Source: an uncultured Bacteroidia bacterium
GTDB taxonomy: Bacteria > Bacteroidota > Bacteroidia > Bacteroidales > ML635J-15
Length of the DNA stretch: 64,000 nucleotides
Direction: 5' to 3'
NCBI GenBank assembly: GCA_902800045.1
Contig: CADCCZ010000001.1
Location: 973,346-1,037,345, forward strand
Under the pieces are notes generated by a model. The model saw only the letters and a program-made list of their open reading frames with translations. It did no database searches and was not told the DNA's origin. Each line of letters starts with the position of its first letter. Positions within the stretch are counted from its first letter, which is position 1. Positions 1-8,532 of the stretch are shown here, in pieces. Position numbers and translations under genes: made by a program.

Positions 1-723
1 AAGTCGGCTATTGCGCATTTCTGGTTTGTATGCATACATCCTTTCGACGACGGCAACGGACGAATTGCACGCGCATTGTCGGACATGGTGCTTTCGCAGA
101 TTGACAAAAGCAAATTCCGTTACTTCAGCGTATCGCGACAAATTTGCACCGACAAGAAGAAATACTACAAGATGCTGGAACGAGTTTCACGCAACGACCA
201 CGACATTACCGAATGGATAATCTGGTATCTTCAGTGCATTGTCGATGCCGTAAAGTCGGCTGATTCGGTATTGAGCGGCATACTTTGCAAAACAGTCTTC
301 TGGCATACGCATTCTGAAGTCCCAATGGGCAAAAGACAGAAAGATATGCTTAGGATTTTCCTTGACGGGCAACAGAAACTTACAGTCAAGAACTGGAGCG
401 TAAATGCCAAAGTATCACACGACACCGCTGCCCGCGACATCGACGACCTTGTTCAGAAAGGAGTATTATTCCCTACAAAAGGACAAGTAAGAAACGTGTC
501 GTACAACTTCATTTACACAAAACAAAGCGATTTTATGCAGCATTTCAGCGATGTTGCCATAGAAAACAGAGATGGAAACAACTACATTTCCACACTTTTC
601 GACAATACTGAAATGCTAAGCGAAAAAATCGACGACCTTGATATTCTACGTCTGCGACAAGATGAAATAAGCATTGAGGACTTGGTGTGGAAATATTTCG
701 CTTGGAAAATTGAAGATTATTAA
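1..723 (+). CDS. Fic/DOC family protein, C-terminal part
   Basis: The gene is open at the left edge of the window, so only about 240 C-terminal residues are visible. Within the first 30 codons lies the Fic signature HPFDDGNGRIAR, with the catalytic His and the phosphate-binding GNGR. Fic enzymes usually transfer AMP from ATP to a hydroxyl of a target protein. After the Fic core, roughly the last 130 residues look like a winged-helix region (SHDTAARDIDDLVQKGVL resembles a DNA-recognition helix followed by a wing). This is the common Bacteroidetes layout of Fic protein plus helix-turn-helix. The N-terminal part, where an inhibitory helix would lie, is not visible, so I cannot say whether the protein is autoinhibited. 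It converges on ileS. The target is unknown. Confidence 0.85.
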   Translation, partial: KSAIAHFWFVCIHPFDDGNGRIARALSDMVLSQIDKSKFRYFSVSRQICTDKKKYYKMLERVSRNDHDITEWIIWYLQCIVDAVKSADSVLSGILCKTVFWHTHSEVPMGKRQKDMLRIFLDGQQKLTVKNWSVNAKVSHDTAARDIDDLVQKGVLFPTKGQVRNVSYNFIYTKQSDFMQHFSDVAIENRDGNNYISTLFDNTEMLSEKIDDLDILRLRQDEISIEDLVWKYFAWKIEDY

Positions 724-742
724 GAATCGCAAATCACAAAAA

Positions 743-771
743 AATGCCGATGAAATATCTCCATCGGCATT
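743..771 (-). terminator. ileS terminator
   Basis: A perfect 10-bp stem (743-752 with 762-771) with a nine-base loop. Read on the minus strand it is followed by a run of seven T. It lies 25 bases past the ileS stop. On the plus strand no T-run follows, so it mainly serves ileS. Confidence 0.85.
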
Positions 772-795
772 CTATGAAATGTAATTACCTTATTT

Positions 796-3700
796 CTATT
801 CCCTTACAACCAAAATGTTTACATTCACATCGTTGACATCAATTTCAGTTCCGTTTTCAACATTGGCAACAATCTCAATTGAGTTTGCCAAAGTCTGTCC
901 GCAGATGTAGTCGCGGTAATGGTTGACTGCGGTGTCAAGTTCGGAGGTAGAACTGATTTTTACACGGATGCGGTCGGTAATGTCGAAGTTGCTGTCCTTG
1001 CGGATATTCTGGATACGGTTGACAAATTCACGGGCAATACCTTCCTCAACAAGTTCGGGCGTTACATTGATGTCAAGGGCAACAGTGTATTTGCCTTCGT
1101 TTGCAACAAGCCATCCAGGAATGTCCTCGGAGTTGATTTCAACATCGGCAGTTGTTATTGCAACTTCCTGTCCTTCAACATTCAAAGTAAAGCTGTCGTT
1201 GCGCTCGAGCGAAGCAATGTCCTTCTGCGACATCTGTGCGATAGCGTTTGCAACCTGCTTCATAATCTTGCCGTAACGCGGACCCAAAACCTTGAAGTTC
1301 GCCTTTATCTTCTTTACCAAGAAATCTGAAGAATCGTCGAGAATCTGGATTTCCTTGATGTTGGTTTCGGTCTTGATAATTTGCTCTACCTTAGCCATTT
1401 GCTCTGCAAAGTCGTCAGAAACCGACGGAACCATAATCTTCTGCAACGGCTGGCGAACCTTGATGCTGACCTTGCGGCGCAAACCGAGAATCATAGATGA
1501 AATAGTCTGTGCCATTTCCATCCTTTCCTCGAGGCTCTTGTCGATTATCTGCTCGTTAACCTTCGGGAAATAAGCAAGATGAACCGATTCGTAGTTTTCC
1601 TTGCCTGTGACAGCATTGAGGTCGCGATACATCTTATCCATGTAGAACGGTGCAATCGGAGATGCAATCTTTGCAATGGTTATCAAGCAGGTATAAAGTG
1701 TCTGATAAGCCGAAATCTTGTCCTCGTCGTACTCACCACCCCAGTAGCGCTTTCTGCCGAGACGAACATACCAGTTGCTCAGGTGGTCCATCACGAAAGT
1801 CTGAATCAGACGGCCTGCCTTTGTATTTTCGTAAGTTTCGTAAGCCTCGCCGACTTCCTTAACCAAAGTGTTTAACAAGCTGAGAATCCAGCGGTCTAGT
1901 TCGGGACGCTTTTCGAACGGAACATCGGGCTCTGCGTATGTGAAATTGTCGGTGTTGGCGTACATTGCAAAGAAATTGTAGGTGTTGTACAAAGTTCCGA
2001 AGAATTTACGCTTCACCTCGTCAACTCCGGCAATGTCGAACTTGAGGTTGTCCCATGCCTGTGCGTTGGTAATCATATACCAGCGAACGGGGTCGGCACC
2101 ATATTTGTCAATAGTTTCGAACGGATTTACAGCATTGCCGAGTCGCTTCGACATCTTATTGCCGTTCTTGTCGAGTACCAAACCGTTGGAAATGATGTTC
2201 TTGTATGCTACGCTGTCGAAAATCATTGTTGCAATTGCGTGCAAGGTAAAGAACCAACCACGAGTCTGGTCAACGCCTTCTGCGATAAAGTCAGCTGGGA
2301 ACAACTTGTCGAACCTATCCTTGTTCTCGAACGGATAATGCCACTGTGCGTAAGGCATTGCACCCGAATCGAACCAAACATCGATAAGGTCGGGTTCGCG
2401 GAACATCTTACGACCATCCGATGCAACAAGCACAATCTCATCAACATACGGACGATGCAAGTCAAGGTTTTCGTAGTTTTCCTTGGTGTATTTGCCAACC
2501 TCGAAGTTCTTCCACGGATATTCCTTCATATATCCCTTGGCGATTGACTTGTCCATTTCGGCGTAAAGTTCCTCGACAGAGCCTATGCACTTGCGTTCGC
2601 TTGCATCCTCGGTGCTCCAAATTGGTAGCGGAGTTCCCCAGTAACGCGAACGGCTGAGGTTCCAGTCGACAAGGTTTTCCAACCATTTTCCGAAACGGCC
2701 TTCGCCAGTGCTCTGCGGTTTCCAGTTGATGGTCTTGTTGAGTTCAATCATGCGGTCGCGCATTGCTGTCGACTTAATGAACCAAGAATCAAGCGGATAG
2801 TAAAGAACCGGCTTGTCGGTACGCCAGCAGTGCGGATAGTTGTGCAAGTGCTTTTCAATCTTGAAAGCCTTGCCGTCCTGCTTCATTTCAATGCAAAGGC
2901 GGATATTCAAGTCCTCGTCCTTGGCTGCAGCTTCGGCGTCGTATTTTCCATCGACATTGTACTTCGGATCGTAGGCGTTCTTTACAAAACAGCCTTCGTA
3001 CTTCGAATACAAGTCAACATTTATATTGTTCTTTACGAATTCGGGGTCAAGGTCGCTCATGAGGAAGAATTTTCCTGTACGGTCGACCATAGGACGGAAA
3101 TCGCCCTTGCTGTTGATAATCATTACCAGCGGTGGAATTCCAGCAGCCTTTGCTACCTTGTTATCGTCGGCACCGAAAGTCGGAGCAATATGTACGATAC
3201 CTGTACCGTCCTCGGTTGTTACATAGTCGCCCGGAATTACGCGGAATGCACCGTCGGCAGGCTTAACCCACGGGAAAATCTGCTCGTAGCGCATGTCGAG
3301 AAGGTCTTCGCCAGTGTATTCGGCAACAATTCTGTAAGGAATTACCTTGTCGCCATGCTTGTATTCCTCGAGCGGAAGTTCTGCGCCCTGCGGATTCAGG
3401 TAAGCGCTAACCCTTTCCTTTGCCATAATGACGGTAACAGGTTCGCCATTATACATATTATAGGTGCGAACTGCAACATATTCAATCTTGCGGCCAACGC
3501 AGAGTGCTGTGTTTGATGGCAAAGTCCACGGTGTGGTTGTCCAAGCGATGAAATAAGGTTTTCCCCAGCCAGTCATTTCGGGCTTCGGGTCAACGATTGC
3601 AAACTGAGCGGTTACGGTTGTGTCCTTTACATCGCGGTAGCAACCCGGCTGGTTAAGTTCGTGGGTGCTAAGACCAGTACCAGCAGCAGGAGAATACGGC

Positions 3701-4242
3701 TGAATGGTGTAGCCTTTGTAAAGCAAGTTCTTGTTATAGAGCTGCTTCAACAGCCACCACAAAGTCTCGATGTAGCGGTTATCGTATGTTATGTACGGAT
3801 TTTCGAGGTCAACCCAGTAGCCGACGCGCTCGGTAAGGTCGGTCCAGTGACTTGTGTATTTCATAACTTCGCGACGGCAAGTGTCGTTGTAGTCCTTTAC
3901 GGAAATCTTCTTGCCGATGTCTTCCTTAGTGATGCCGAGAGTTTTTTCCACACCAAGTTCCACTGGCAGACCGTGGGTATCCCAGCCAGCCTTGCGGTCA
4001 ACCTTGTGACCTGTCAAGGTCTTGTAGCGGCAGACGACATCCTTAATTGTCCGTGCCATAACATGGTGGATACCAGGCATTCCGTTTGCCGATGGCGGAC
4101 CTTCGAAGAAGATGAAAGGCTTGCAGCCTTCGCGGGTTTCTATACTCTTGTGAAAGGTGTCCTCTTTTGCCCAGAGGTCCTTCATTTCGTTGTTAATCTC
4201 AAATAAATCGAGTTGCTTATACTCGGAAAACTTCTTTGTCAT
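796..4242 (-). CDS. ileS: Isoleucyl-tRNA synthetase, eukaryote-like (type 2)
   Basis: Charges tRNA-Ile with isoleucine in the cytoplasm. The protein has 1148 residues from the chosen ATG, the length of the long eukaryote-like bacterial IleRS group. The HIGH-type signature reads GIHH at residues 57-60, inside SANGMPGIHHVMARTIKD, so the first and third motif positions are swapped relative to HxGH. The second signature is KMSKR, within NGNKMSKRLGN. AGWDTHGLPVE and the editing-domain region follow as expected, and the C-terminal anticodon-binding part is complete. A TTG further upstream (4266) would lengthen the protein, but it lies inside the TATTTTTG promoter box, so ATG 4242 is the start. The gene has its own promoter and terminator. 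Confidence 0.97.
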   Translation of the reverse strand: MTKKFSEYKQLDLFEINNEMKDLWAKEDTFHKSIETREGCKPFIFFEGPPSANGMPGIHHVMARTIKDVVCRYKTLTGHKVDRKAGWDTHGLPVELGVEKTLGITKEDIGKKISVKDYNDTCRREVMKYTSHWTDLTERVGYWVDLENPYITYDNRYIETLWWLLKQLYNKNLLYKGYTIQPYSPAAGTGLSTHELNQPGCYRDVKDTTVTAQFAIVDPKPEMTGWGKPYFIAWTTTPWTLPSNTALCVGRKIEYVAVRTYNMYNGEPVTVIMAKERVSAYLNPQGAELPLEEYKHGDKVIPYRIVAEYTGEDLLDMRYEQIFPWVKPADGAFRVIPGDYVTTEDGTGIVHIAPTFGADDNKVAKAAGIPPLVMIINSKGDFRPMVDRTGKFFLMSDLDPEFVKNNINVDLYSKYEGCFVKNAYDPKYNVDGKYDAEAAAKDEDLNIRLCIEMKQDGKAFKIEKHLHNYPHCWRTDKPVLYYPLDSWFIKSTAMRDRMIELNKTINWKPQSTGEGRFGKWLENLVDWNLSRSRYWGTPLPIWSTEDASERKCIGSVEELYAEMDKSIAKGYMKEYPWKNFEVGKYTKENYENLDLHRPYVDEIVLVASDGRKMFREPDLIDVWFDSGAMPYAQWHYPFENKDRFDKLFPADFIAEGVDQTRGWFFTLHAIATMIFDSVAYKNIISNGLVLDKNGNKMSKRLGNAVNPFETIDKYGADPVRWYMITNAQAWDNLKFDIAGVDEVKRKFFGTLYNTYNFFAMYANTDNFTYAEPDVPFEKRPELDRWILSLLNTLVKEVGEAYETYENTKAGRLIQTFVMDHLSNWYVRLGRKRYWGGEYDEDKISAYQTLYTCLITIAKIASPIAPFYMDKMYRDLNAVTGKENYESVHLAYFPKVNEQIIDKSLEERMEMAQTISSMILGLRRKVSIKVRQPLQKIMVPSVSDDFAEQMAKVEQIIKTETNIKEIQILDDSSDFLVKKIKANFKVLGPRYGKIMKQVANAIAQMSQKDIASLERNDSFTLNVEGQEVAITTADVEINSEDIPGWLVANEGKYTVALDINVTPELVEEGIAREFVNRIQNIRKDSNFDITDRIRVKISSTSELDTAVNHYRDYICGQTLANSIEIVANVENGTEIDVNDVNVNILVVRE

Positions 4243-4263
4243 TGTACAATTTTTAAAGTGGTG

Positions 4264-4271
4264 CAAAAATA
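4264..4271 (-). promoter_or_regulatory. ileS -7 box
   Basis: TATTTTTG on the minus strand, a full match to the Bacteroidetes TAnnTTTG element, 21 bases before the ileS ATG. It rules out the upstream TTG as the start codon. Confidence 0.75.
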
Positions 4272-4376
4272 CAATTTATTTACGATTTACGAATGACGAT
4301 TTACGATTTAATTAGCGAGGTAGATTCTAAAAATATAGGCAAGATTAATCAACAAGATTTCTATATGTTTTATGGT

Positions 4377-4516
4377 TGTGTCGGATTTGTAACCTTTAAG
4401 CCGTTGCCTTTGGCAACAATCCGACACATACGAATATAAGCATTTGTAATGCGGTATTGATATTATTCGGATTTTAAATCCTTATATTCAAGACTTTCGG
4501 ATTACAAATCCGAAAG
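4377..4516. other. Structured intergenic element with three consecutive stems
   Basis: No gene fits the 373-base gap between ileS and the next gene. It holds three perfect stem-loops almost end to end. Stem A pairs 4377-4386 (TGTGTCGGAT) with 4419-4428 and encloses an inner hairpin, GTTGCC-TTT-GGCAAC (4403-4417). Stem B pairs 4432-4440 (GAATATAAG) with 4481-4489 and encloses GGATTT-T-AAATCC (4469-4481, sharing one base with it). Stem C pairs 4494-4503 with 4507-4516 around the loop ACA. Linkers are three to four bases. The word CGGATTT recurs in several arms. It could be a structured RNA or a REP-like repeat. I know no matching family. Strand cannot be decided. Confidence 0.5.
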
Positions 4517-4551
4517 AACAGAGGAATGACAATTTACGATTTAATTGGCAA

Positions 4552-4582
4552 CAAAAAAACAGCAGCCGACCGTAGCCGACTG
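4552..4582 (-). terminator. Terminator of the FISUMP lipoprotein gene
   Basis: On the minus strand CAGTCGGC and GTCGGCTG pair (two wobbles) around a TACG tetraloop closed by C-G, followed after CTG by seven T. It starts about 30 bases after the stop codon of the lipoprotein gene. Confidence 0.75.
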
Positions 4583-4615
4583 CCGTAATCTTTATAAAAA
4601 CAAGCGGCTAATTTT

Positions 4616-5887
4616 TTAATTATCGTGAATACAACGTACACTAAAAGCAGAACACTTGTTGTGATCTCCTCCCCCACCAAAACTCGTACATTGATAACTA
4701 ATACCACAGAAGCGTGCAGTATAATCTCCACTATCTGTGGTCGTATAAAAAGCAGCACTTTCGCCAAACTCATAGTAACCACCATTAGAGGCTGGAAAGT
4801 TACCAGCAAATTGCTTGCTATAACCAGCAGGCAAAGCATTGAAAACAGTTGTACCAAAATATGGAGAACTAACAAGATCAAAGTCCGGATAATCGTCAAT
4901 CCATAAATTTGTGCCTGCCAACATTGCTCCAGCATTGTCTGTCCCACCCAAATAATCAGCAAGTTGGGACCATTCTGCAACGCTTGGCAGATGCCAACCA
5001 TTAGGACAAATACCTTGCACTCCGCTTGGATTTGTTTCACTGCCAGTCTGACCGTTCACAGCAGCAGGCCAATTGTAAAGGTAGCCGTATGTGGATACAT
5101 TGTTAGCATCATTATTAGGATAGTACCGATATGGATCAACGAAACTTCCTTCTATCGTACCAAGAGTTATGTCGCCTTCGTAGCGCAAATTCTCGCCCAT
5201 CCATGTCTGCGAACCGATGTTTACCGTAGAATATGTATTACCATCGCGATCATCTGTAAAAGGCTCTCCGCGCGTTCCGATTTGAGATGTTGTCGTAAAA
5301 TACATAATGTCTCCGTATGATGTTCCCTCGCTATTACTAGCATACGCCTTATAAAAATAAGTAGTATTAGGCGACAAGAATGTTAGATAGACCAAAAAAC
5401 TACCATTGCCGACATCGCTCATTATTCTTTGAGATATGTTGTCTGCTTCTGTACCGAAAAGAAAACCTCGTTCCGTTATATATGCCCCTTCGTTGGAAAT
5501 AACATTTCCATTAAGTCTAGCAGCAGTCGCTGTTATATTTGTAGCTGCATTTGTTTGCACAATCGGAGCATTTGCCACAAGTGGTTGAGGAGTATTGGAT
5601 GTCCACAATGCATATAGAGTAAGGTCTGAAGTAACAGAAATTATTTGCTCGTCAAGAAAATTCGCACCATTTCCATTCCATCCAGAAAAATCGTATCCAT
5701 CACGAGTGAATTCATTTTTTTTCAACGCTTTCTGCTCGCCTTCTGTAAAGACCTGCTGCCGCATTGTACCAATTCCACCATTCGCATTGAAGGTTATAGT
5801 ATAGTTCTTCGGCTTCTTGCAACCATCAATCATTGCCATTCCCACTAATGAAACAATGGCTAACAATATAAATATTCCCCTTTTCAT
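4616..5887 (-). CDS. Lipoprotein with InlB-type repeat and FISUMP domain
   Basis: A 423-residue exported protein of unknown role. Residues 1-23 form a lipoprotein signal ending in MIDGC, so it is probably anchored in a membrane. Residues 28-95 match an InlB B-repeat (ITFNANGG at the start, YDFSGW in the middle, LTLYALW at the end). Residues 100-200 look like a fibronectin type III or Ig-like fold (ITATAARLNGNV, TTYFYKAYASNSEGTSYGD). From about residue 205 to the end is a FISUMP domain (DRDGNTYSTVNIGSQTWMGENL, then GWHLPSVAEWSQL). These are surface or matrix modules in Bacteroidetes and Fibrobacteres. The gene stands alone, between its terminator and the divergent cupin region. Function is not known. 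Confidence 0.85.
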   Translation of the reverse strand: MKRGIFILLAIVSLVGMAMIDGCKKPKNYTITFNANGGIGTMRQQVFTEGEQKALKKNEFTRDGYDFSGWNGNGANFLDEQIISVTSDLTLYALWTSNTPQPLVANAPIVQTNAATNITATAARLNGNVISNEGAYITERGFLFGTEADNISQRIMSDVGNGSFLVYLTFLSPNTTYFYKAYASNSEGTSYGDIMYFTTTSQIGTRGEPFTDDRDGNTYSTVNIGSQTWMGENLRYEGDITLGTIEGSFVDPYRYYPNNDANNVSTYGYLYNWPAAVNGQTGSETNPSGVQGICPNGWHLPSVAEWSQLADYLGGTDNAGAMLAGTNLWIDDYPDFDLVSSPYFGTTVFNALPAGYSKQFAGNFPASNGGYYEFGESAAFYTTTDSGDYTARFCGISYQCTSFGGGGDHNKCSAFSVRCIHDN

Positions 5888-5943
5888 GTTATACTATGTA
5901 TTAATTTGTACGGACAAAAGTAATAAATTTTTGCGAAAAAAAA

Positions 5944-6306
5944 TCAACTCTCACTCAAGGGCACTCCCACCACACCTGCATAAAACATATACAGCACAGT
6001 ATCATGGTCAGTTATATTTTCACCATAGTGCATTTTGCCAACACATTCCAGAATAGGATCACCCTGATGCAAAGTGATTTCGTTTCCATCGCAGTCGACC
6101 ACATGAAGCTCGCCTTCCACAACGACACCAGCGTTCATCATCGGATGTGTATGCTTAGACAATTGAGTATGAGGAGGCACAGTTATCTTCAAAATCGTAC
6201 ATTGCGGTGTGCCTTCAAGATACGATGGCATCAACTGATTGTTCCAACTTTTAGAGCTCCGAAGTAAAACTTCACTTTCGACCTTGCGAACCGATTCCAT
6301 TTGCAT
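5944..6306 (-). CDS. Cupin-domain protein
   Basis: A 120-residue single-domain cupin. The first metal-binding motif is clear in PPHTQLSKHTHPMMNAGVVVEGEL (H..HTH....E-like spacing), and the second conserved strand pair falls in LHQGDPILECVGKMHYGENITD. There is no signal peptide, so it is probably cytoplasmic. Small cupins of this kind bind a metal and either isomerise or oxidise small ligands, or only bind them. Nothing here identifies the substrate. An ATG two codons further in is an equally possible start. It stands alone. Confidence 0.8.
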   Translation of the reverse strand: MQMESVRKVESEVLLRSSKSWNNQLMPSYLEGTPQCTILKITVPPHTQLSKHTHPMMNAGVVVEGELHVVDCDGNEITLHQGDPILECVGKMHYGENITDHDTVLYMFYAGVVGVPLSES

Positions 6307-6560
6307 AATTTATTGCATTAAATAATGTGGTAAATTTAACACGATTATTCCATTTTTGCCGTATTAACGAATAATTTTTCTCCTAAAAATGGGCAAAAGT
6401 TCAGTTTCTAATATATCATGCACATATCTAGCTAAGATAATTTACTAAAAATCAACAATTTAACAAAATGATAAAATTTTTCATTTTTTTTATCGTATGA
6501 AAAAATTTTTTTTCACTTTTACCACCGAAAACAAACGCTCAAAAACTTAACAGAAAAACA

Positions 6561-7286
6561 ATGGCAACGACAAACAAACCGAGGGTTATCAAGGACTACG
6601 ACAAACTTGACAAGGAAGTTAAAGATTTGATAAAGGCTACCTATCCACAGGGCTTTGCCGAAAAGTTGATTCAATATCCGAACAAGGATGGCATGCTTGT
6701 AAGCGCACTTCCGTTCGAGACCGAAGACAAGATGTATCTTGTAAGAATCAACAATGAAGAAGTAAAAATTGTTTACGCTGATGCAGAAGACTTTGATGAT
6801 GATGAAGAAGACATCAAAGCAAACGAACTGAATGCTGAAAAAATTGAAGGTCTCGAAGAAGAAACTTCCGACGACGATGACTTCGATGAAAAGTATGGTG
6901 AAGAAAAGACCTTCGGTCCTGGCATCGAAGATGACGGCGACGACGATGACGACGATGAAGATGAGGACGACAGCGAGGACTATGACGACGACGATTTTGA
7001 CGATGATGATTTTGACGACGATGAAGATTTTGTAGACACCAAGGATAAAAAATCGAAAACAAAATCGACTGCGACAAAAAAGACTGCCACCACAAAAGCA
7101 AAAGAGTCGGCAAGCAAGAAAAAGGAAACAGCAACTAAAGAAAAGAAGTCAAGTGCAAAGGAAAAGAAAGCTGTAAAAGAAACTCCGTCGAAAGAAAAAA
7201 AGACGACAAAAAAGGCAAAGGAAACAGAGCCGAAAGCTAAGACAACAGCAAAAACCACAGCTAAGAAGACGACAAAGAAGAGTTAA
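6561..7286 (+). CDS. Acidic/basic two-tailed protein, histone-H1-like C-terminus
   Basis: A 241-residue protein with three parts. Residues 1-80 form a small mixed domain (DYDKLDKEVKDLIKATYPQGFAEKL...). Residues about 82-160 are almost wholly Asp and Glu, including a run of seven Asp. Residues 161-241 are Lys-rich with Ala, Thr and Ser (KKTATTKAKESASKKK and similar), like the tail of histone H1 or bacterial Hc1. The basic tail suggests binding to DNA or RNA. The acidic block may compete with nucleic acid or bind basic proteins. This is inference from composition; I cannot assign a named family. It lies directly upstream of tRNA-His, on the same strand. Confidence 0.8.
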   Translation: MATTNKPRVIKDYDKLDKEVKDLIKATYPQGFAEKLIQYPNKDGMLVSALPFETEDKMYLVRINNEEVKIVYADAEDFDDDEEDIKANELNAEKIEGLEEETSDDDDFDEKYGEEKTFGPGIEDDGDDDDDDEDEDDSEDYDDDDFDDDDFDDDEDFVDTKDKKSKTKSTATKKTATTKAKESASKKKETATKEKKSSAKEKKAVKETPSKEKKTTKKAKETEPKAKTTAKTTAKKTTKKS

Positions 7287-7372
7287 TTGCATTTAGGCTC
7301 AACAACTTACCAAGCAAAGTAAGATTTTTTACAAAATTTTTGAAAAAGAAATTTTCAATTAAAAAAAAATCG

Positions 7373-7380
7373 TATCTTTG
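7373..7380 (+). promoter_or_regulatory. tRNA-His -7 box
   Basis: TATCTTTG, a full match to TAnnTTTG, 14 bases before the tRNA. No convincing TTTG element is found 19-21 bases upstream. Confidence 0.65.
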
Positions 7381-7394
7381 CACTCACAAAAATG

Positions 7395-7468
7395 GTGGAT
7401 GTAGCTCAGCTGGTTAGAGTACCGGATTGTGGTTCCGAGGGTCGAGGGTTCGAATCCCTTCTTCCACC
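7395..7468 (+). tRNA. tRNA-His (GTG)
   Basis: Cloverleaf with acceptor GTGGATG paired to CTTCCAC (one T-T mismatch), D-arm with AGCTCAGCTGGTTAGAG, anticodon loop ATTGTGGTT with anticodon GTG, and T-arm GGTTCGAATCC. The extra 5' G typical of tRNA-His is encoded at 7394 and faces C 7468. Confidence 0.95.
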
Positions 7469-7470
7469 CC

Positions 7471-7499
7471 AAAAGGCGAAAGAAATTTCGCCTTTTTTA
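7471..7499 (+). terminator. tRNA-His terminator
   Basis: AAAAGGCGAAA pairs with TTTCGCCTTTT around a four-base loop and is followed by T-rich sequence, immediately after the tRNA. Confidence 0.85.
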
Positions 7500-7505
7500 T
7501 TTTAA

Positions 7506-8387
7506 TTACCTTGAAAATCTTACGAATGTACCCAATGGCAACCTCCGTCCTGCCTTGTCGGTGAAGAACATCTCGCCGCACTGCGTATCAACATTAGCGA
7601 AATGCGACCTTACAATATTGTCGGAAATCAAAGCCGACAACCCCATCGAATACAAGTTGAGTATAAAGAATGCGTCCTTGTCTTTAAGCAATTGCGATGC
7701 CAGCTCCACAATCTCATCAATCGAATCCTCGAGAATCCACTTTTCACCTGCTGGTCCACGACCGAATGCCGGCGGATCCATTATTATGCCGTTGTACTTG
7801 TTGCCACGGCGAATTTCACGTTTCACAAACTTCATGGCATCTTCCACAACCCAATGAATATCCGAAAGTTTGCTTGCCGACTGGTTTTCGGCAGCCCAAT
7901 TTACAACCTGCCTTACCGAATCGACATGATAAACCTTTGCGCCTGCAGCACGAGCAGCAAGACTAGCGCCACCAGTATATGCGAAAAGATTCAGCACATT
8001 GCATTCGGGTGACGAAATTCGCCTTACATTGTCGTATATGAAATTCCAGTTGTCGGCCTGCTCCGGAAAAACGCCTATATGCTTGAATGTGTTGAACTTC
8101 ATCACAAACGAAAGGTTCATATCGCCATGCTTGTAACCAATTGTCCATTCGTCGGGAACATTGCGACGGGTCCAGCGACCCTTCTCTCCATTGGCATTCT
8201 GCACATCGAGCACAAAACGAGCATCGGCACAGCCCCACTCCTTTTCGGACAAAGCCTTGCCCCATACTGCCTGCGGTTCGGGACGACGAATCACATACTT
8301 GCCAAAACGCTCAAGCTTCTCAAAATTACCGCTGTCAATAAGCTCATAGTCGCTCCAAAGTCCTGCATCAACCAACTGATATTCCAT
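7506..8387 (-). CDS. Class I SAM-dependent rRNA methyltransferase (COG1092 type)
   Basis: A 293-residue methyltransferase related to the RlmI/RlmK group, which methylates 23S rRNA. The SAM-binding motif I is NLFAYTGGASLAARAAGA, motif II contains HVDS, and the catalytic or target motif is MDPPAFGRG. The protein lacks the PUA domain of E. coli RlmI, like other Bacteroidetes members, so the exact rRNA base is uncertain. The open frame extends to an ATG at 8462, but a TATTTTTG box at 8404-8411 lies between, so ATG 8387 is the start. It converges on tRNA-His and diverges from the SpoU gene. Confidence 0.9.
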   Translation of the reverse strand: MEYQLVDAGLWSDYELIDSGNFEKLERFGKYVIRRPEPQAVWGKALSEKEWGCADARFVLDVQNANGEKGRWTRRNVPDEWTIGYKHGDMNLSFVMKFNTFKHIGVFPEQADNWNFIYDNVRRISSPECNVLNLFAYTGGASLAARAAGAKVYHVDSVRQVVNWAAENQSASKLSDIHWVVEDAMKFVKREIRRGNKYNGIIMDPPAFGRGPAGEKWILEDSIDEIVELASQLLKDKDAFFILNLYSMGLSALISDNIVRSHFANVDTQCGEMFFTDKAGRRLPLGTFVRFSR

Positions 8388-8403
8388 AGTATGTAAATTT
8401 TTG

Positions 8404-8411
8404 CAAAAATA
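8404..8411 (-). promoter_or_regulatory. -7 box of the rRNA methyltransferase gene
   Basis: TATTTTTG on the minus strand, 16 bases before the ATG at 8387. It places the transcription start inside the longer open frame and so decides the start codon. Confidence 0.7.
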
Positions 8412-8532
8412 ATTCGTTTCTGTCTTTAAATTCAAAAACCAAACATATTTTTTACCCACCATGCATTACGGCACAAAATTTGACTTACAAAAAGAAAAAT
8501 AACTTATCTTTACGGCCATAATTTGTACCGCA

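Noticed and set aside
2830-3516. 228-codon frame on the plus strand
   Set aside because: Entirely opposite ileS, no domain and no promoter.
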